NCBI GenBank assembly: GCA_030430205.1
Contig: JAUIGE010000003.1
Coordinates: forward strand, 124,001-188,000
Length of the DNA stretch: 64,000 bases
Direction of reading: 5' to 3'
DNA from: Bacteroidia bacterium
Lineage (GTDB): Bacteria; Bacteroidota; Bacteroidia; J057
Shown here: piece after piece, positions 25,145 through 34,238 of the stretch
How the letters are laid out: each line of letters begins with the position of its first letter
Numbering within the stretch: the stretch's first letter is position 1
Translations under genes and position numbers: made by a program
Notes under the pieces: model-generated
Database searches by the model: none
Told to the model about the DNA's origin: nothing
What the model saw: only the letters and a program-made list of their open reading frames with translations

Positions 25145-26146
25145 CTAGCGGTCGCTGTCATTCACCCAAAACTGCAGGCCCACCCGATGTATGACGCCCA
25201 GGTAAGTGGTCGGATCAATGGCATAATCCATGATCAACGGATAGCGGCCTACCCGCATACGGAGGCCCAGGCCTGCCGTGGGGAAATTCTGATCACTGAC
25301 ATTTATTTTATAGCCCAGTCGGAGAAACAAGAGCTTATTGAATTCATATTCGGCACCCAGGCGGATATTTTCTGCATTGTCGTTGGGGTGATTGAGCTGC
25401 AGGTAGGCAGTGATAGACTGGTCTTCGCTGCTGCTTCGCCAGGCAATCATGGAGACGCCCAGTTTGAATATAGTGGGAGCGGGATAGCTCTCAAGCGTGC
25501 GATGTTTGGGTGAAAAGGCCTCCTGGAAATTGAATTCTCCTTTGAGAACGGAGTTGAGGCCGAAGTTCTGTAAAAGGACGGAAAAGCTGAGGTCTTTGAA
25601 ATCTGTGCGGTAGAGAAAGCCCAAATCCACGACAAAGGTCTGGGCATCAAAATTGGCGAGCTGCTCGCGCACATAGCGCGCGGTGAGACCAAATCGGAAA
25701 AAATCCGTGAGCTTTTGCGAATAGGTCAGCCCGGCTGTAAAGTAGCCGGCATAAAAATTTTGGCCTGTACCATCAGGCTGAAACTCCGTCCGCACGGGGA
25801 TAGCCCCCGTACCCAGCGCGCCCAGCGAAAGCCCAAAATGCCCGCTTGACGTAGGCTTGGCTACTGAAAAGTAGCCATAGTTGATGCCATTTACCCAAAA
25901 GGTATTGCTGGAGCCTACGCTCAGCCCTTCCGTCTCTGCCAGCGCTGCTGGATTGGTGTAGGAGGAAAAGGCATCGCCAGAGAGGCAGATATTGGCGCCG
26001 CCAAGGCTGGCAGAACGCGGGCTGATGTCTACTTTCAGGAAAGTAAGGCCGGATATGCCGGCGCGCTGTCCGCCTAGTTGTGGAAACAACTGAGCCTGTA
26101 GGGCTACGCCCTGCAAGAGAAAGAGGAAGAGAAGGAATCTACGCAT
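25145..26146 (-). CDS. PorV/PorQ family outer-membrane protein
   Basis: About 333 residues from the ATG at 26146, which starts a clear signal peptide (MRRFLLFLFLLQGVALQAQ). A TTG at 26191 overlapping the TonB receptor stop is less likely. The pattern FLKVDISPRSASLGGANICL near the mature N-terminus followed by YTNPAALAE is diagnostic of the PorV/PorQ family; the rest is a series of beta strands (FGLTARYVREQL, VVDLGFLYRTDF, FSVLLQNFGLNS). Relatives are T9SS outer-membrane components or long-chain-porin-like barrels. It lies directly downstream of a TonB receptor and may be co-transcribed. Confidence 0.8.
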   Translation of the reverse strand: MRRFLLFLFLLQGVALQAQLFPQLGGQRAGISGLTFLKVDISPRSASLGGANICLSGDAFSSYTNPAALAETEGLSVGSSNTFWVNGINYGYFSVAKPTSSGHFGLSLGALGTGAIPVRTEFQPDGTGQNFYAGYFTAGLTYSQKLTDFFRFGLTARYVREQLANFDAQTFVVDLGFLYRTDFKDLSFSVLLQNFGLNSVLKGEFNFQEAFSPKHRTLESYPAPTIFKLGVSMIAWRSSSEDQSITAYLQLNHPNDNAENIRLGAEYEFNKLLFLRLGYKINVSDQNFPTAGLGLRMRVGRYPLIMDYAIDPTTYLGVIHRVGLQFWVNDSDR

Positions 26147-26187
26147 AGCGCAAATTACCAAATTCTCCTGTATGGCTGAAAGTTTTT

Positions 26188-28632
26188 TCAAAACCGCAGC
26201 CGCACTGTCCCTATCAGGTTGCGGCCAGGGGCCGAAATGCCAGAGGCAAAATAGCGATAGTGCCTATCGAGGATATTTTCCAGGCCCAGCTGCAGTTGCA
26301 ACTTTTTGCTTGCTTTGAAGGAGGATTTCAGGTTGAGGGTGTACCAGGCAGGCATGCCTTCTGGCATGGCGAAGGTAATATTGTCCTCGCCGCTGGGGCT
26401 ATAGCGGTCCAGGGTTTTGGCGCCATTAAAAAGCGTATAGGCCTGCACTTCCCACTTCTTCTTTTTGTAGGTCATGTCCACCCGCCCAAAAAACGGAGGA
26501 ATATGGTCAAGTGGCGTATCCGATGCCAACTCCTGTCCATAAGTATAGGTGAATGTCGCACTCATTTTGAGTTGTGGCAGAAGCTGCCAGAGAAGGCTGG
26601 CGTTGAAACCTGTTAGGATAGCATGGCTGGCATTTTGGTTGGCCTGCACGCGGCTCAAGACGCCTTCATACAGGATAGAGTCCTGCCCTTCAGATTGGAA
26701 ATTCCGCACCACGATGGCGTTGTCGTACCAGGTAAACCAGCCCACGATTTCGAGGCGAAACCGGTCGTTGAAGGCTTTGCTAAGCGATGCTTCAGCATTG
26801 TAGGTGTACTCCGGCTGCAAGTCAGGATTGGGGATAATGACTGTGCCCGGCTCAGAATCAAAGGTTTTTCCTACATCATCCACATTCGGTGCCCTGAAGC
26901 CGCTTGCCAGGCTCATGCTAAAACGCCAATCGCTGGGCGCATTGTAGACAAAGCCCAGGTTGGCACTCAAGGCAGCCGTATGGCTTTCAATCGAATCCTG
27001 CAGAAAAGGAAAAAATGTTTTGTCATCAAAACGGGAATGTAGGTAGACAGAGGTGAGGCGGAGTCCGCCATTCACATGAATCCGCGCATGCGGATGCCAC
27101 TGATCGCCCAGGTAAGCGGCGAGTAGCCGCATCTGGCTGCCTCCATCGGGATAGCGGCTGTCCAGGGCTGCTGTCTCCGCAGTCAATATATTGACCTCTT
27201 CTGCCCGGGATCCCACCTCATTCCATGAGCCTTCCAGGCCATAAAGCAGGCGGTGCTTTCCCAGCGTTTTGTTGGCGTCAACATTGACAGAGGCTACCTG
27301 CACCCGCTCATAGCGATCACTGCGCCAGTTGCTGCCAAAGCCCCGCGTATGGCGGCTTTCGTGGATATCCTGGTAGGAGAGGATGAGGTTGAGCTTGTCG
27401 TATATGTTGCTGTCAAACAGATTGAGGGTATAGGCACCCAGGAGGCGCTCCTGCGGGCCATAGTACCATGCTGCCCTGCGCAACATGCCATCGCTTCGCT
27501 CTGTGAGGCGATCGTATCGCGGCACATCCGAGCTGGTAGAATATTGAAAATTGAGGTCATGCTTTACTTTATCACTTTGAATAAAAAAGAATTTTTGCAT
27601 GAAATCATATTGGGTGTATCCTGAAAAAAGCTGAAGATTTATATCTTCATTTTGCAGGATGCTGTCCCGGCCGTCTATGCGGACGGCATAGTCGGGGCGC
27701 GTGCCAAATGGCAGGCCATTTTGATCCAGCTGCCCTTCGGGCCGCTGGGAGCCGGTGCGCAAATCGCCAAAGTCGGAGACAGTGAAACTCGTCAGCGAGC
27801 CCCATTTTTTGAAGCCGATATTGAAATCAAGATGAGCTGTTTTTTCGTTATTGGCTGTCGAGTAGCGGGAAAAAAAGTTGGTTTCGGTAAATAGCTTGTC
27901 ATTTTTGCTCAGCTTAGGCTGGCGCGAGATAAAATGCATCACGCCGCCTAGCGCATCGCTGCCGTATTGTACTGAGCTTGGTCCGAACAGCACTTCTGTT
28001 CGCTCGATCAAATTGGGGTCTATGGTGATGACATTTTGCAAATGGCCGCCTCTGTAAATCGCATTATTCATGCGGATTCCATCAATGACTATCATCACTT
28101 TATTGGCTTCAAAGCCTCTTAAATTGGGGCTTCCGCCTCCCATTTGGCTTTTTTGTACAAATACTTTTCCGCTTTGAAGCAGCAAATCCGCTGCTGACTG
28201 CGGATTTTGAAAGGCGATGGTTTCCTGCCGTACCACGGCTATGGAGGCCGCGATATTGCGGACAGATTCTTCTGTCTTAAGACCTGCTACGACTACCTCA
28301 TCCAACTGGAGCATATCTGGCTCAAGGCTGATCTGAAAGCCATTTTGCTGAACATCTTCACGGGATATTTGCTGGCTTTTATAGCCTATAAAGCTGGCTT
28401 CGGCAAATTGCCAACTGTCCAATTCCGGAATGGCTATTTTGCCCTCGGCATCTGTATAGCCCGCTGTGACAAAATCACTTTTCTTTTCTTTATAAAAGAA
28501 GACAATCACGCCTTCCAGTCTTTCAGAGGTCTGCCCATCAAGGACAGTGAGCGTTTGCCCTTTCTCCTGGCCCAGTGCCATTTGCCAAAAGCCTCCTATC
28601 ACTACAAATAATGCTATCAAAAATTTATGCAT
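26188..28632 (-). CDS. TonB-dependent receptor with N-terminal carboxypeptidase-like domain
   Basis: 814 residues: signal peptide (1-21), a CarboxypepD_reg-like domain (about 27-105, VLDGQTSERLEGVIVFFY), plug domain (about 118-235: IAFQNPQSAADLLLQSGKVF, MGGGSPNLRGFEANKVMIVI, GVMHFISRQP), then a barrel of about 580 residues ending in the aromatic VRLRF. It would import a TonB-energised ligand across the outer membrane; substrate unknown. No SusD partner is present, so a siderophore, vitamin or metal ligand is more likely than a glycan. Confidence 0.9.
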   Translation of the reverse strand: MHKFLIALFVVIGGFWQMALGQEKGQTLTVLDGQTSERLEGVIVFFYKEKKSDFVTAGYTDAEGKIAIPELDSWQFAEASFIGYKSQQISREDVQQNGFQISLEPDMLQLDEVVVAGLKTEESVRNIAASIAVVRQETIAFQNPQSAADLLLQSGKVFVQKSQMGGGSPNLRGFEANKVMIVIDGIRMNNAIYRGGHLQNVITIDPNLIERTEVLFGPSSVQYGSDALGGVMHFISRQPKLSKNDKLFTETNFFSRYSTANNEKTAHLDFNIGFKKWGSLTSFTVSDFGDLRTGSQRPEGQLDQNGLPFGTRPDYAVRIDGRDSILQNEDINLQLFSGYTQYDFMQKFFFIQSDKVKHDLNFQYSTSSDVPRYDRLTERSDGMLRRAAWYYGPQERLLGAYTLNLFDSNIYDKLNLILSYQDIHESRHTRGFGSNWRSDRYERVQVASVNVDANKTLGKHRLLYGLEGSWNEVGSRAEEVNILTAETAALDSRYPDGGSQMRLLAAYLGDQWHPHARIHVNGGLRLTSVYLHSRFDDKTFFPFLQDSIESHTAALSANLGFVYNAPSDWRFSMSLASGFRAPNVDDVGKTFDSEPGTVIIPNPDLQPEYTYNAEASLSKAFNDRFRLEIVGWFTWYDNAIVVRNFQSEGQDSILYEGVLSRVQANQNASHAILTGFNASLLWQLLPQLKMSATFTYTYGQELASDTPLDHIPPFFGRVDMTYKKKKWEVQAYTLFNGAKTLDRYSPSGEDNITFAMPEGMPAWYTLNLKSSFKASKKLQLQLGLENILDRHYRYFASGISAPGRNLIGTVRLRF

Positions 28633-28867
28633 GTTATCTGTCTCACTGTTAATTTTGATTGAAATAAGTAGAAATTTATATGATTGGATATTTCTGGCAA
28701 AGCTTTTGTTTATTTAGCCTGGGGCATGAAACACGGATAAACCAGGTTGTGTTTGATGAAAGTTGCGATTTTTTATTGCAACCAGGTCAGACACAGATTT
28801 ACCAGGGTATTCGTGTTTTTTCTATTGCTCAACGAAAGAAAAGCCTATCTGGTAAATTTAAACTTAG

Positions 28868-29134
28868 TACAGGACAAAAAATGAAAGTCATGAATAATAA
28901 ACATCCTCAAAGTCCTGAAGGGACGCTATATATTACGATCGGGCAAAGCCCGATTATTCGATTCAAACCAGGTCTTAAAGCCCTGAAAGGGCGATATATT
29001 AGCTATGGCTTCCTAAGATATGCCGTCCTTTCAGGACTTCTATTGGGGGCGTTTACCTTCATGGGGCTTCGCCCCATGCTGAATATGGCGTCCCTTCGGG
29101 ACTTTGGGGGACTTTCCTGAAAAATTGTCCTGTA
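28868..29134. repeat. MITE-like element with long terminal inverted repeats
   Basis: The ends 28905-28931 (CCTCAAAGTCCTGAAGGGAC, GCTATAT) and 29083-29109 (ATATGGCGTCCCTTCGGGAC, TTTGGGG) are inverted copies, and an outer pair TACAGGACAA (28868) / TTGTCCTGTA (29134) extends the inversion. Inside are further hairpins: GATCGGGCAAAGCCCGAT-like (28938), AGCCCTGAAAGGGC (28979) and the perfect ATGGGGC TTC GCCCCAT (29061-29077). No protein is supported. It fills most of the 511-bp spacer between the DUF72 and TonB receptor genes; 28633-28867 shows nothing further. Confidence 0.72.
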
Positions 29135-29143
29135 TTGAAAAAT

Positions 29144-30061
29144 TTAAAACAAACTCATCTGAGAGCCCGCTTCAGGCTTGATTCCAGGCTCGGCAAGGCC
29201 CAACTCCAATTTTTTATTTAACTTTTGCACGAGATAGGCCCCCATATCGGGCGCAAAGGTATCATCTGGTTCGTGTACAAAGAAATATAATCTTTCAAGC
29301 CCCTGCTCTGCCCAGTTTGCGATCCGCTCCACCCAGGCATCAGCCCGGGTATAATCGGTGGGCACAAGCCCATTTCCCACAAAACGAATCATAGCAGTAG
29401 AACTGCTGAGGTTGCTGTGCAGCACGTCCCGTCGCCCGGCGACATCCGTTATCAGGGCAGTAGTGCCCGTGGCTTCCAGCAAGTCAAGGACTTGTGGCCG
29501 CAGTTGCTGCTGGTCAAACCAGCTTTCGTGTCGAAACTCAATTGCCAGTGGCAAATGCCTCGGCCATCCGGCCAAAAACCAGTCCAGTCTGCTCAGCTGA
29601 TCCAGCCCAAAATTGGGCGGAAGCTGGACAAAAGAGCAACCTAGCTTTTCCTCAAAACCTTCGATCGCCTCACAAAACTCCTCCACTTGTGGCTCACAAT
29701 TGTACAGACGCAGGTGATGAGAGATATGCTGGGGAATCTTGGGGCTAAAGTGAAAACCTTCTGTAGCCATATCCCGCCAACGCTCAACCGTTTCCTCTGT
29801 AGGAACGCGGTAGTGGGTTGAGTTCAGTTCAATGCCATTGAAAGAACGGGCATATTGCCGGAGGAAATCCGTTGCTTTGGTACCCGGAGGGTACAGTTTG
29901 CCAAGCCAGGCTTTATTGCCCCAAAGCGGGCAGCCAATATGCACCTGCAGAGGAGACCGAACGGCTGACTGAAGCAATGCAATGCTCCTTTCAGGCGTAG
30001 GAGGCAGCCTGAAATCAATCTTTTCCAAAAGAGAGGGATCGTTGAGCTTTCCGAATTTCAT
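29144..30061 (-). CDS. DUF72 domain-containing protein
   Basis: 305 residues. The family pattern is clear: VHIGCPLWGNKAWLGKLYPP (about 39-58), YARSFNGIELNSTHYRVPTE, FHFSPKIPQHISH, FVQLPPNFG, LAIEFRHESWF, and YFFVHEPDD near the end. DUF72 proteins have a TIM-barrel-like fold; activity is not established. No operon partner: its start faces a repeat array and the phosphatase gene upstream on the same strand. Confidence 0.88.
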   Translation of the reverse strand: MKFGKLNDPSLLEKIDFRLPPTPERSIALLQSAVRSPLQVHIGCPLWGNKAWLGKLYPPGTKATDFLRQYARSFNGIELNSTHYRVPTEETVERWRDMATEGFHFSPKIPQHISHHLRLYNCEPQVEEFCEAIEGFEEKLGCSFVQLPPNFGLDQLSRLDWFLAGWPRHLPLAIEFRHESWFDQQQLRPQVLDLLEATGTTALITDVAGRRDVLHSNLSSSTAMIRFVGNGLVPTDYTRADAWVERIANWAEQGLERLYFFVHEPDDTFAPDMGAYLVQKLNKKLELGLAEPGIKPEAGSQMSLF

Positions 30062-30073
30062 GGTTTTGTAGGA

Positions 30074-30235
30074 TTAGAGGCGAGAGTAGAGAATAGAGAG
30101 TAGAGAGTAGAGAGTAGAGAGTAGAGAGTAGAGAGTAGAGAGTCGAGAGTCGAGAGTAGAGAGTAGAGAGTAGAGAGTAGAGAAGCCATTTAGTCTCGAT
30201 TCTTGCTTCTCGGCTCTCGGCTCTCCCCCCTCAAA
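30074..30235. repeat. GAGAGTA tandem array with inverted arm
   Basis: About 14 copies of a 7-bp unit (AGAGAGT) fill 30074-30183; the following CTCGATTCTTGCTTCTCGGC, TCTCGGCTCTC (30192-30222) is the inverted arm. The arm lies inside the coding sequence of the phosphatase gene and supplies its last residues and stop codon. No spacers, so it is not a CRISPR array. Confidence 0.8.
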
Positions 30236-31548
30236 TTCCTCGCCCAAATAGTCCGCTGCCAAAGCAGTTTGCCCTTTACGCTGTAAATGTCGATGACCAT
30301 TTTTCTTTCTTCTCCTCTTCCTTCAAAATGCAGGATGCCGTAGTTTCGTCTGCCTACAAAAGTGCCTTTTACGCGATGGCTGTTGCTCAATTTGAATGGA
30401 ACAGGGAAGGAAGTAAAAGGCGAAATCGTCACATCATAGAGGGGGTATAAGCCGGGATAATCAAAACGGGATATTTCCGTGAGGTGTTTGTCGCCAGAGA
30501 AAAAGAGCACACCTTCGATATGGGCCTCTTTTATCCGCCTGAGCATCCGGTCAAATTCGTGTTCGTACCCGAAAATATAGCCTTCGGCCAGGTTGCAGTT
30601 GGAGAAGACCTGTGTGCCTATGGCCACGATCTTAAAATTGGCGTCGCTTTTTCGAAGCGATTCAATCAGCCAATTGAGCTGCTTTTCTCCCAAAAAAGCT
30701 TTCTGGGGAGAGGCTTCCGCATCGTTGGGTGCGCGGTAAAAGCGGTCGTCCATCAGGAAAAACTCCGCATCTCCGATGCGATAGTTGGTGTAGATACTCT
30801 GCGAATCCACCGGCTCCGGATTGGGCCAATACTGTTTGAAACTGCGGGCAGTCATTTCTTTTAGCTTATAGCTGCTGTCACTGTCATTGGGCCCAAAATC
30901 GTGGTCGTCCCAGATCGCAAAATGCGATCCTGTGCGCAGCACCTGCTGCAAAGCAGGATGAAATCGCGTGTGGCGATAGCGGTACCAAACGCCTTCCTGC
31001 GAATTCCATTCGCCTTCACGGAGATAGATGTTATCTCCCAGCCAGAACATATAGTCCGCCTTGTGGCGGGCGATGGAATCGAAGATTTCGGTTCGATTTC
31101 CATATTTGAAAAGCTTTTTTCCTGACTCATAGCGCTTGTCATTCAGATAGGCACAACTCCCTACGGCCATGCTAAAATCCACGATTTGGCCCTTTGCGGG
31201 CGGGGTCCGAAAGTGGGAGCTGTATGTTTTATCCTGGATTTTACCATTTACCCACAAATCACATGCATAATAATGATCTGCTCTCAGGTCTTTCAGCTGG
31301 AGATGGACCACAAAATCATTTTCTGCTGTGCTCCTCTTTTTATCGCTAAAAACCGTGATGCTGTCTGCAAGTCTCTGGCAACTGCACTGAAGCTCTGCTT
31401 CTTCTCTTGTTTGTAGCCAGATCGTGGCGCGATGGGGATACACGCTGGCCGCCATGGGCCCGGAGATCAGTATCTCTGGATGCTGTGCCGCAAGGCCTGC
31501 ACAGGCGAAAAGAAACGGAAAGAATAAGAATAATAAACGCTGCAACAT
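30190..31548 (-). CDS. Alkaline phosphatase D (PhoD)-like metallophosphatase
   Basis: 452 residues with a signal peptide (1-21). N-terminal fibronectin-like part (SVYPHRATIWLQTREEAELQ), then the PhoD metallophosphatase core: FSMAVGSCAYL, DYMFWLGDNIYLREGEW, SHFAIWDDHDFGPNDSD, FFLMDDRFYR and FFSGDKHLTEIS. These give the metal ligands (D, N, H). It should hydrolyse phosphodi/monoesters in the periplasm. The last 11 residues (ESREPRSKNRD) are written by the GAGAGTA repeat. A strong hairpin lies 5 bases upstream of the start codon. Confidence 0.88.
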   Translation of the reverse strand: MLQRLLFLFFPFLFACAGLAAQHPEILISGPMAASVYPHRATIWLQTREEAELQCSCQRLADSITVFSDKKRSTAENDFVVHLQLKDLRADHYYACDLWVNGKIQDKTYSSHFRTPPAKGQIVDFSMAVGSCAYLNDKRYESGKKLFKYGNRTEIFDSIARHKADYMFWLGDNIYLREGEWNSQEGVWYRYRHTRFHPALQQVLRTGSHFAIWDDHDFGPNDSDSSYKLKEMTARSFKQYWPNPEPVDSQSIYTNYRIGDAEFFLMDDRFYRAPNDAEASPQKAFLGEKQLNWLIESLRKSDANFKIVAIGTQVFSNCNLAEGYIFGYEHEFDRMLRRIKEAHIEGVLFFSGDKHLTEISRFDYPGLYPLYDVTISPFTSFPVPFKLSNSHRVKGTFVGRRNYGILHFEGRGEERKMVIDIYSVKGKLLWQRTIWARNLRGESREPRSKNRD

Positions 31549-31553
31549 AGAAG

Positions 31554-31583
31554 GGGTATTTGTACCCGAAGATACAAATACCC
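31554..31583 (-). promoter_or_regulatory. Stem-loop directly upstream of the phosphatase start codon
   Basis: GGGTATTTGTA (31554-31564) and TACAAATACCC (31573-31583) form an 11-bp perfect stem with an 8-base loop. Its base is 5 bases from the ATG of the PhoD-like gene, so in the mRNA it would cover the ribosome-binding region. Could be a translational control element or an operator. Confidence 0.45.
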
Positions 31584-31675
31584 GCTGAAGATTGTAGGCT
31601 TGGACTTAAGGGAAGCAGGAGAATTGCATCAATATTTCGAAATATTATTTTTTGCTGATGAAGTGACTTAAGCAA

Positions 31676-31830
31676 ATGGAAAATTGAGAATGGAAAATGG
31701 ATAATGTAAGACCATTTGTTTCATTGTCCATTATCCATTATCCATTATCCATTGTCCATTATCCATTATCCATTATCCATTATCCATTATCCATTATCCA
31801 TTGTCCATTGTCCATTGTCCATTATCCATT
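31676..31830. repeat. ATCCATT tandem array with inverted left arm
   Basis: From 31722 to 31830 about 15 copies of a 7-bp unit (TCCATTA/TCCATTG). The preceding AATGGAAAATGGATAATG (31690-31706) is a short inverted arm. It fills most of the 368-bp spacer between two minus-strand genes; 31584-31675 and 31831-31916 show nothing else. Confidence 0.8.
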
Positions 31831-31916
31831 CAAAGAACCAGAACCCGATTCTACCGAAAAAGAGAACCAAAGTATTACGACCCTTTGATGTAATCACCCT
31901 ATTATGGGATCGCTTC

Positions 31917-34109
31917 TCAGTTTCGTTTTATGGGACTTCCGTTTTTAACGGAAGGAGATTTGATTACCGGGCTTTTGGTCGAAGGGGCCTTGCTGGCAGG
32001 ACTGCTTTTCACGGAAGACCTGCTACCAGAGCTGGAGTTTACGCTTCTGGAAGGTGAGCTGCTGGATGGAGCACTTCTGACGGTGGAAGACCTGCTACCA
32101 GAGCTGGAGTTTACGCTTCTGGCCGGCGAACTGCTGGATGGGGCACTTCTGACGGAGGAAGACCTACTTCCGGAGCTGGAGTTTACACTTCTGGAAGGCG
32201 AGCTGCTTGAAGGCGCACTTCTGACAGGTGAAGATTTTCTGACTTCAACCTTTGGTTGAGCTTCCTGCTTCGGGGGAGACGACTCCCAGCTTGACTTCAC
32301 ACGTTGACGTTGCTCTTCCCGAGCCCGATTTTCCTCCCGAACCCGGTTTTCTTCCCGAACCCGGTTTTCCTCCCGGATTTTTTCACGTACCCGCTCCGCC
32401 TCTTCTTCCCGGGCACGTTGCTCTCTGGCGCGCTCTCTTTCTTCTTCACGCTGCTGCTCTACGATTCGTGCTCTTTCTAGCTGACGCTCCTGCTCTCTGG
32501 CGCGTTCTCTTTCTTCTTCGCGTTGCTGCTCTACGATTCGTGCTCTTTCTAGCTGACGCTCCTGCTCTCTGGTGCGTTCTCTTTCTTCTTCGCGCTGTTG
32601 CTCTACGATTCGCGCTCTTTCAGCTTCATGCTGCTGCTCCAAAATTTGAGCTTTTTCTATAGGAGCTTGTTTCGGTTCAACCTGAACTTTCGGTTCGACC
32701 TTTTGTGGTTGCTCTGCAACATTTATTGGCGCTCTGTCGACCTGTACTGATTTAACAGGTTTTTCTGGCGTCTCCACTTGTGTAGCAGGCGTTTCTTTGA
32801 TGGGTTGGGGCGACAGCTGCATGACGCCTGGCTCAAATTTGGGAGTAGTACCCGCAGAGGACTGGGGTGCAGCAACTCTTTTATTGAACCGCTGGTCATC
32901 GCCAGGCCCGCCAATACCGGGAATATAAGGCGTTTTGACATCTGCTGGCTTCAGCAGGATAGTCTCTGAGCTGCGAACTTTTTTCCTCACAACCTTATCT
33001 ATCGCCTGATGCATGCCTCCGATAGTACCTCCTGTCGAACTAACAGTAGAGCTGGCAGGTGTCTGGGCCTGGTTGTAGGTGCGAACTTCGTTTAGGATAT
33101 TTTGTCTTCTTTTCCACAAATCCTGGATATACTGATCACGCTCATCTGGCTCCAGGTCCCGAATTACATCAGGCAGGTCGCTGGAAGGGATGTTATCCCA
33201 GGTTGTATATCCACAGTAAATTGCATCGACCAAATCCCACTGGGGGTTGTAGTAGTTTGTGCGTGTTTTGTAATATACCCGCCAGTAATAGGCGTCGTAG
33301 CTATAGCCCCAGGCGTAGTCGTCCAGGTAGCAATAGCGGTTCCAATAGCTATTGCCATAGCTGCCGTAGGGCAGATAGGTGTCATATAAGCGGCGATTCA
33401 TGCGGGCAAGTTGCTCCCGGTCCTGGCTATTGTGCTGCCAACGTGGGGTAGGGGAATTTTTCAAAGCAAAATACTCTCCCTGACCATAATCCGCAGCGCT
33501 TTTCCAGAGTTTTTTGATGCCTCTGTTATAAGATCCCGCAAAAATGGTATTCACGCTGATGTCCCGTACGCGGGCTTGCTCGATTTTGGTAAATTTTCGC
33601 AGAGAGCGGGTAAACATCTCATTGCCTGCAATGAAGAGGAATTTCAGGTCGCCTGAGCGATTGCTCCAATCCAGCCGTGTTACAGCCTGCTCAAGTGCCT
33701 TAAGCGGGCGCTCAACCCGGCCACCGGTTTCTATTTTGTATAGCTCATCTACGGCCCAGTCGAGGTCCGTGGTAAATGGCACCACGGTATGGATGAAATC
33801 ATTTCGCCTTCCCGCATCTTTCAGGCCATAGACCATGATGGCAATCTCCAGCTGAGGGGTAGCATAGCCATCATAGGCTGCGAGGACTTCATTGACGGTG
33901 TACCAAAGTTCTCCTTTGGCACGATCCATAAACCTTCCCATGCTGCCGCTGGCATCCAGCAGCAGGGCAAGTTGTACTTTTTGTTCGGATACTTCTTGTC
34001 GGGCATAGGTGACAGGGGCGCCGGGGTATTGGGCATAGAGGCCTTGGGTGAGGCTTAGCAGCACAAGGACAATGAGGCTAAAAGACTTGCTGAGTAGGTG
34101 GTTTTTCAT
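31917..34109 (-). CDS. Secreted von Willebrand factor A protein with Arg/Glu coiled-coil and Ser-rich repeats
   Basis: 730 residues: signal peptide (1-26), a vWA domain (about 45-230) with MIDAS D52-x-S-G-S56 (LLLDASGSMGRF), a Tyr-rich middle, then a low-complexity C-terminal half. That half holds three 24-residue copies of an Arg/Glu/Gln unit (ARIVEQQREEERER..., likely a long charged helix) followed by EEN/REENR repeats and three 24-residue copies of a Ser/Arg unit (SVRSAPSSSSPSRSVNSSSG...). It ends in a basic Lys/Ser tail. Function unknown; the gene downstream of the second vWA gene in transcription order, so both may act together. Mature protein is likely surface or periplasmic. Confidence 0.78.
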   Translation of the reverse strand: MKNHLLSKSFSLIVLVLLSLTQGLYAQYPGAPVTYARQEVSEQKVQLALLLDASGSMGRFMDRAKGELWYTVNEVLAAYDGYATPQLEIAIMVYGLKDAGRRNDFIHTVVPFTTDLDWAVDELYKIETGGRVERPLKALEQAVTRLDWSNRSGDLKFLFIAGNEMFTRSLRKFTKIEQARVRDISVNTIFAGSYNRGIKKLWKSAADYGQGEYFALKNSPTPRWQHNSQDREQLARMNRRLYDTYLPYGSYGNSYWNRYCYLDDYAWGYSYDAYYWRVYYKTRTNYYNPQWDLVDAIYCGYTTWDNIPSSDLPDVIRDLEPDERDQYIQDLWKRRQNILNEVRTYNQAQTPASSTVSSTGGTIGGMHQAIDKVVRKKVRSSETILLKPADVKTPYIPGIGGPGDDQRFNKRVAAPQSSAGTTPKFEPGVMQLSPQPIKETPATQVETPEKPVKSVQVDRAPINVAEQPQKVEPKVQVEPKQAPIEKAQILEQQHEAERARIVEQQREEERERTREQERQLERARIVEQQREEERERAREQERQLERARIVEQQREEERERAREQRAREEEAERVREKIREENRVREENRVREENRAREEQRQRVKSSWESSPPKQEAQPKVEVRKSSPVRSAPSSSSPSRSVNSSSGSRSSSVRSAPSSSSPARSVNSSSGSRSSTVRSAPSSSSPSRSVNSSSGSRSSVKSSPASKAPSTKSPVIKSPSVKNGSPIKRN
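32014..32229 (-). repeat. Coding 72-bp tandem repeat, three copies (Ser-rich)
   Basis: Units 32014-32085, 32086-32157 and 32158-32229, each beginning GAAGACCT on the + strand. They encode the 24-residue Ser/Arg repeat of the vWA protein. The first two copies are the most alike. Confidence 0.85.
32419..32634 (-). repeat. Coding 72-bp tandem repeat, three copies (Arg/Glu-rich)
   Basis: Units 32419-32490, 32491-32562 and 32563-32634, each beginning TGCTCTCTGG on the + strand. They encode the 24-residue Arg/Glu/Gln repeat. The third copy is diverged at its far end. Confidence 0.85.
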
Positions 34110-34238
34110 AACTGCTTTCTTTAACTGGTGGATAATAAAATCCCGGTTTCAGTATAAAGGTACGCAGCGGATACGCGCTGGGGTAGGGCGAATCATCTTT
34201 CGGTAACAGCGAATTATCGGACGTGTGGAAATAAGGGA

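Noticed and set aside
28680-29120. 146-residue open frame through the inverted-repeat element
   Set aside because: The region is made of hairpins and terminal inverted repeats; the peptide is typical of spurious annotations in such elements.
30074-31830. CRISPR-like arrays (GAGAGTA and ATCCATT)
   Set aside because: Simple 7-bp tandem units with no unique spacers and no cas genes nearby.
31697-31888. Open frame of HYPLSI repeats
   Set aside because: It is only the translation of the ATCCATT tandem array.
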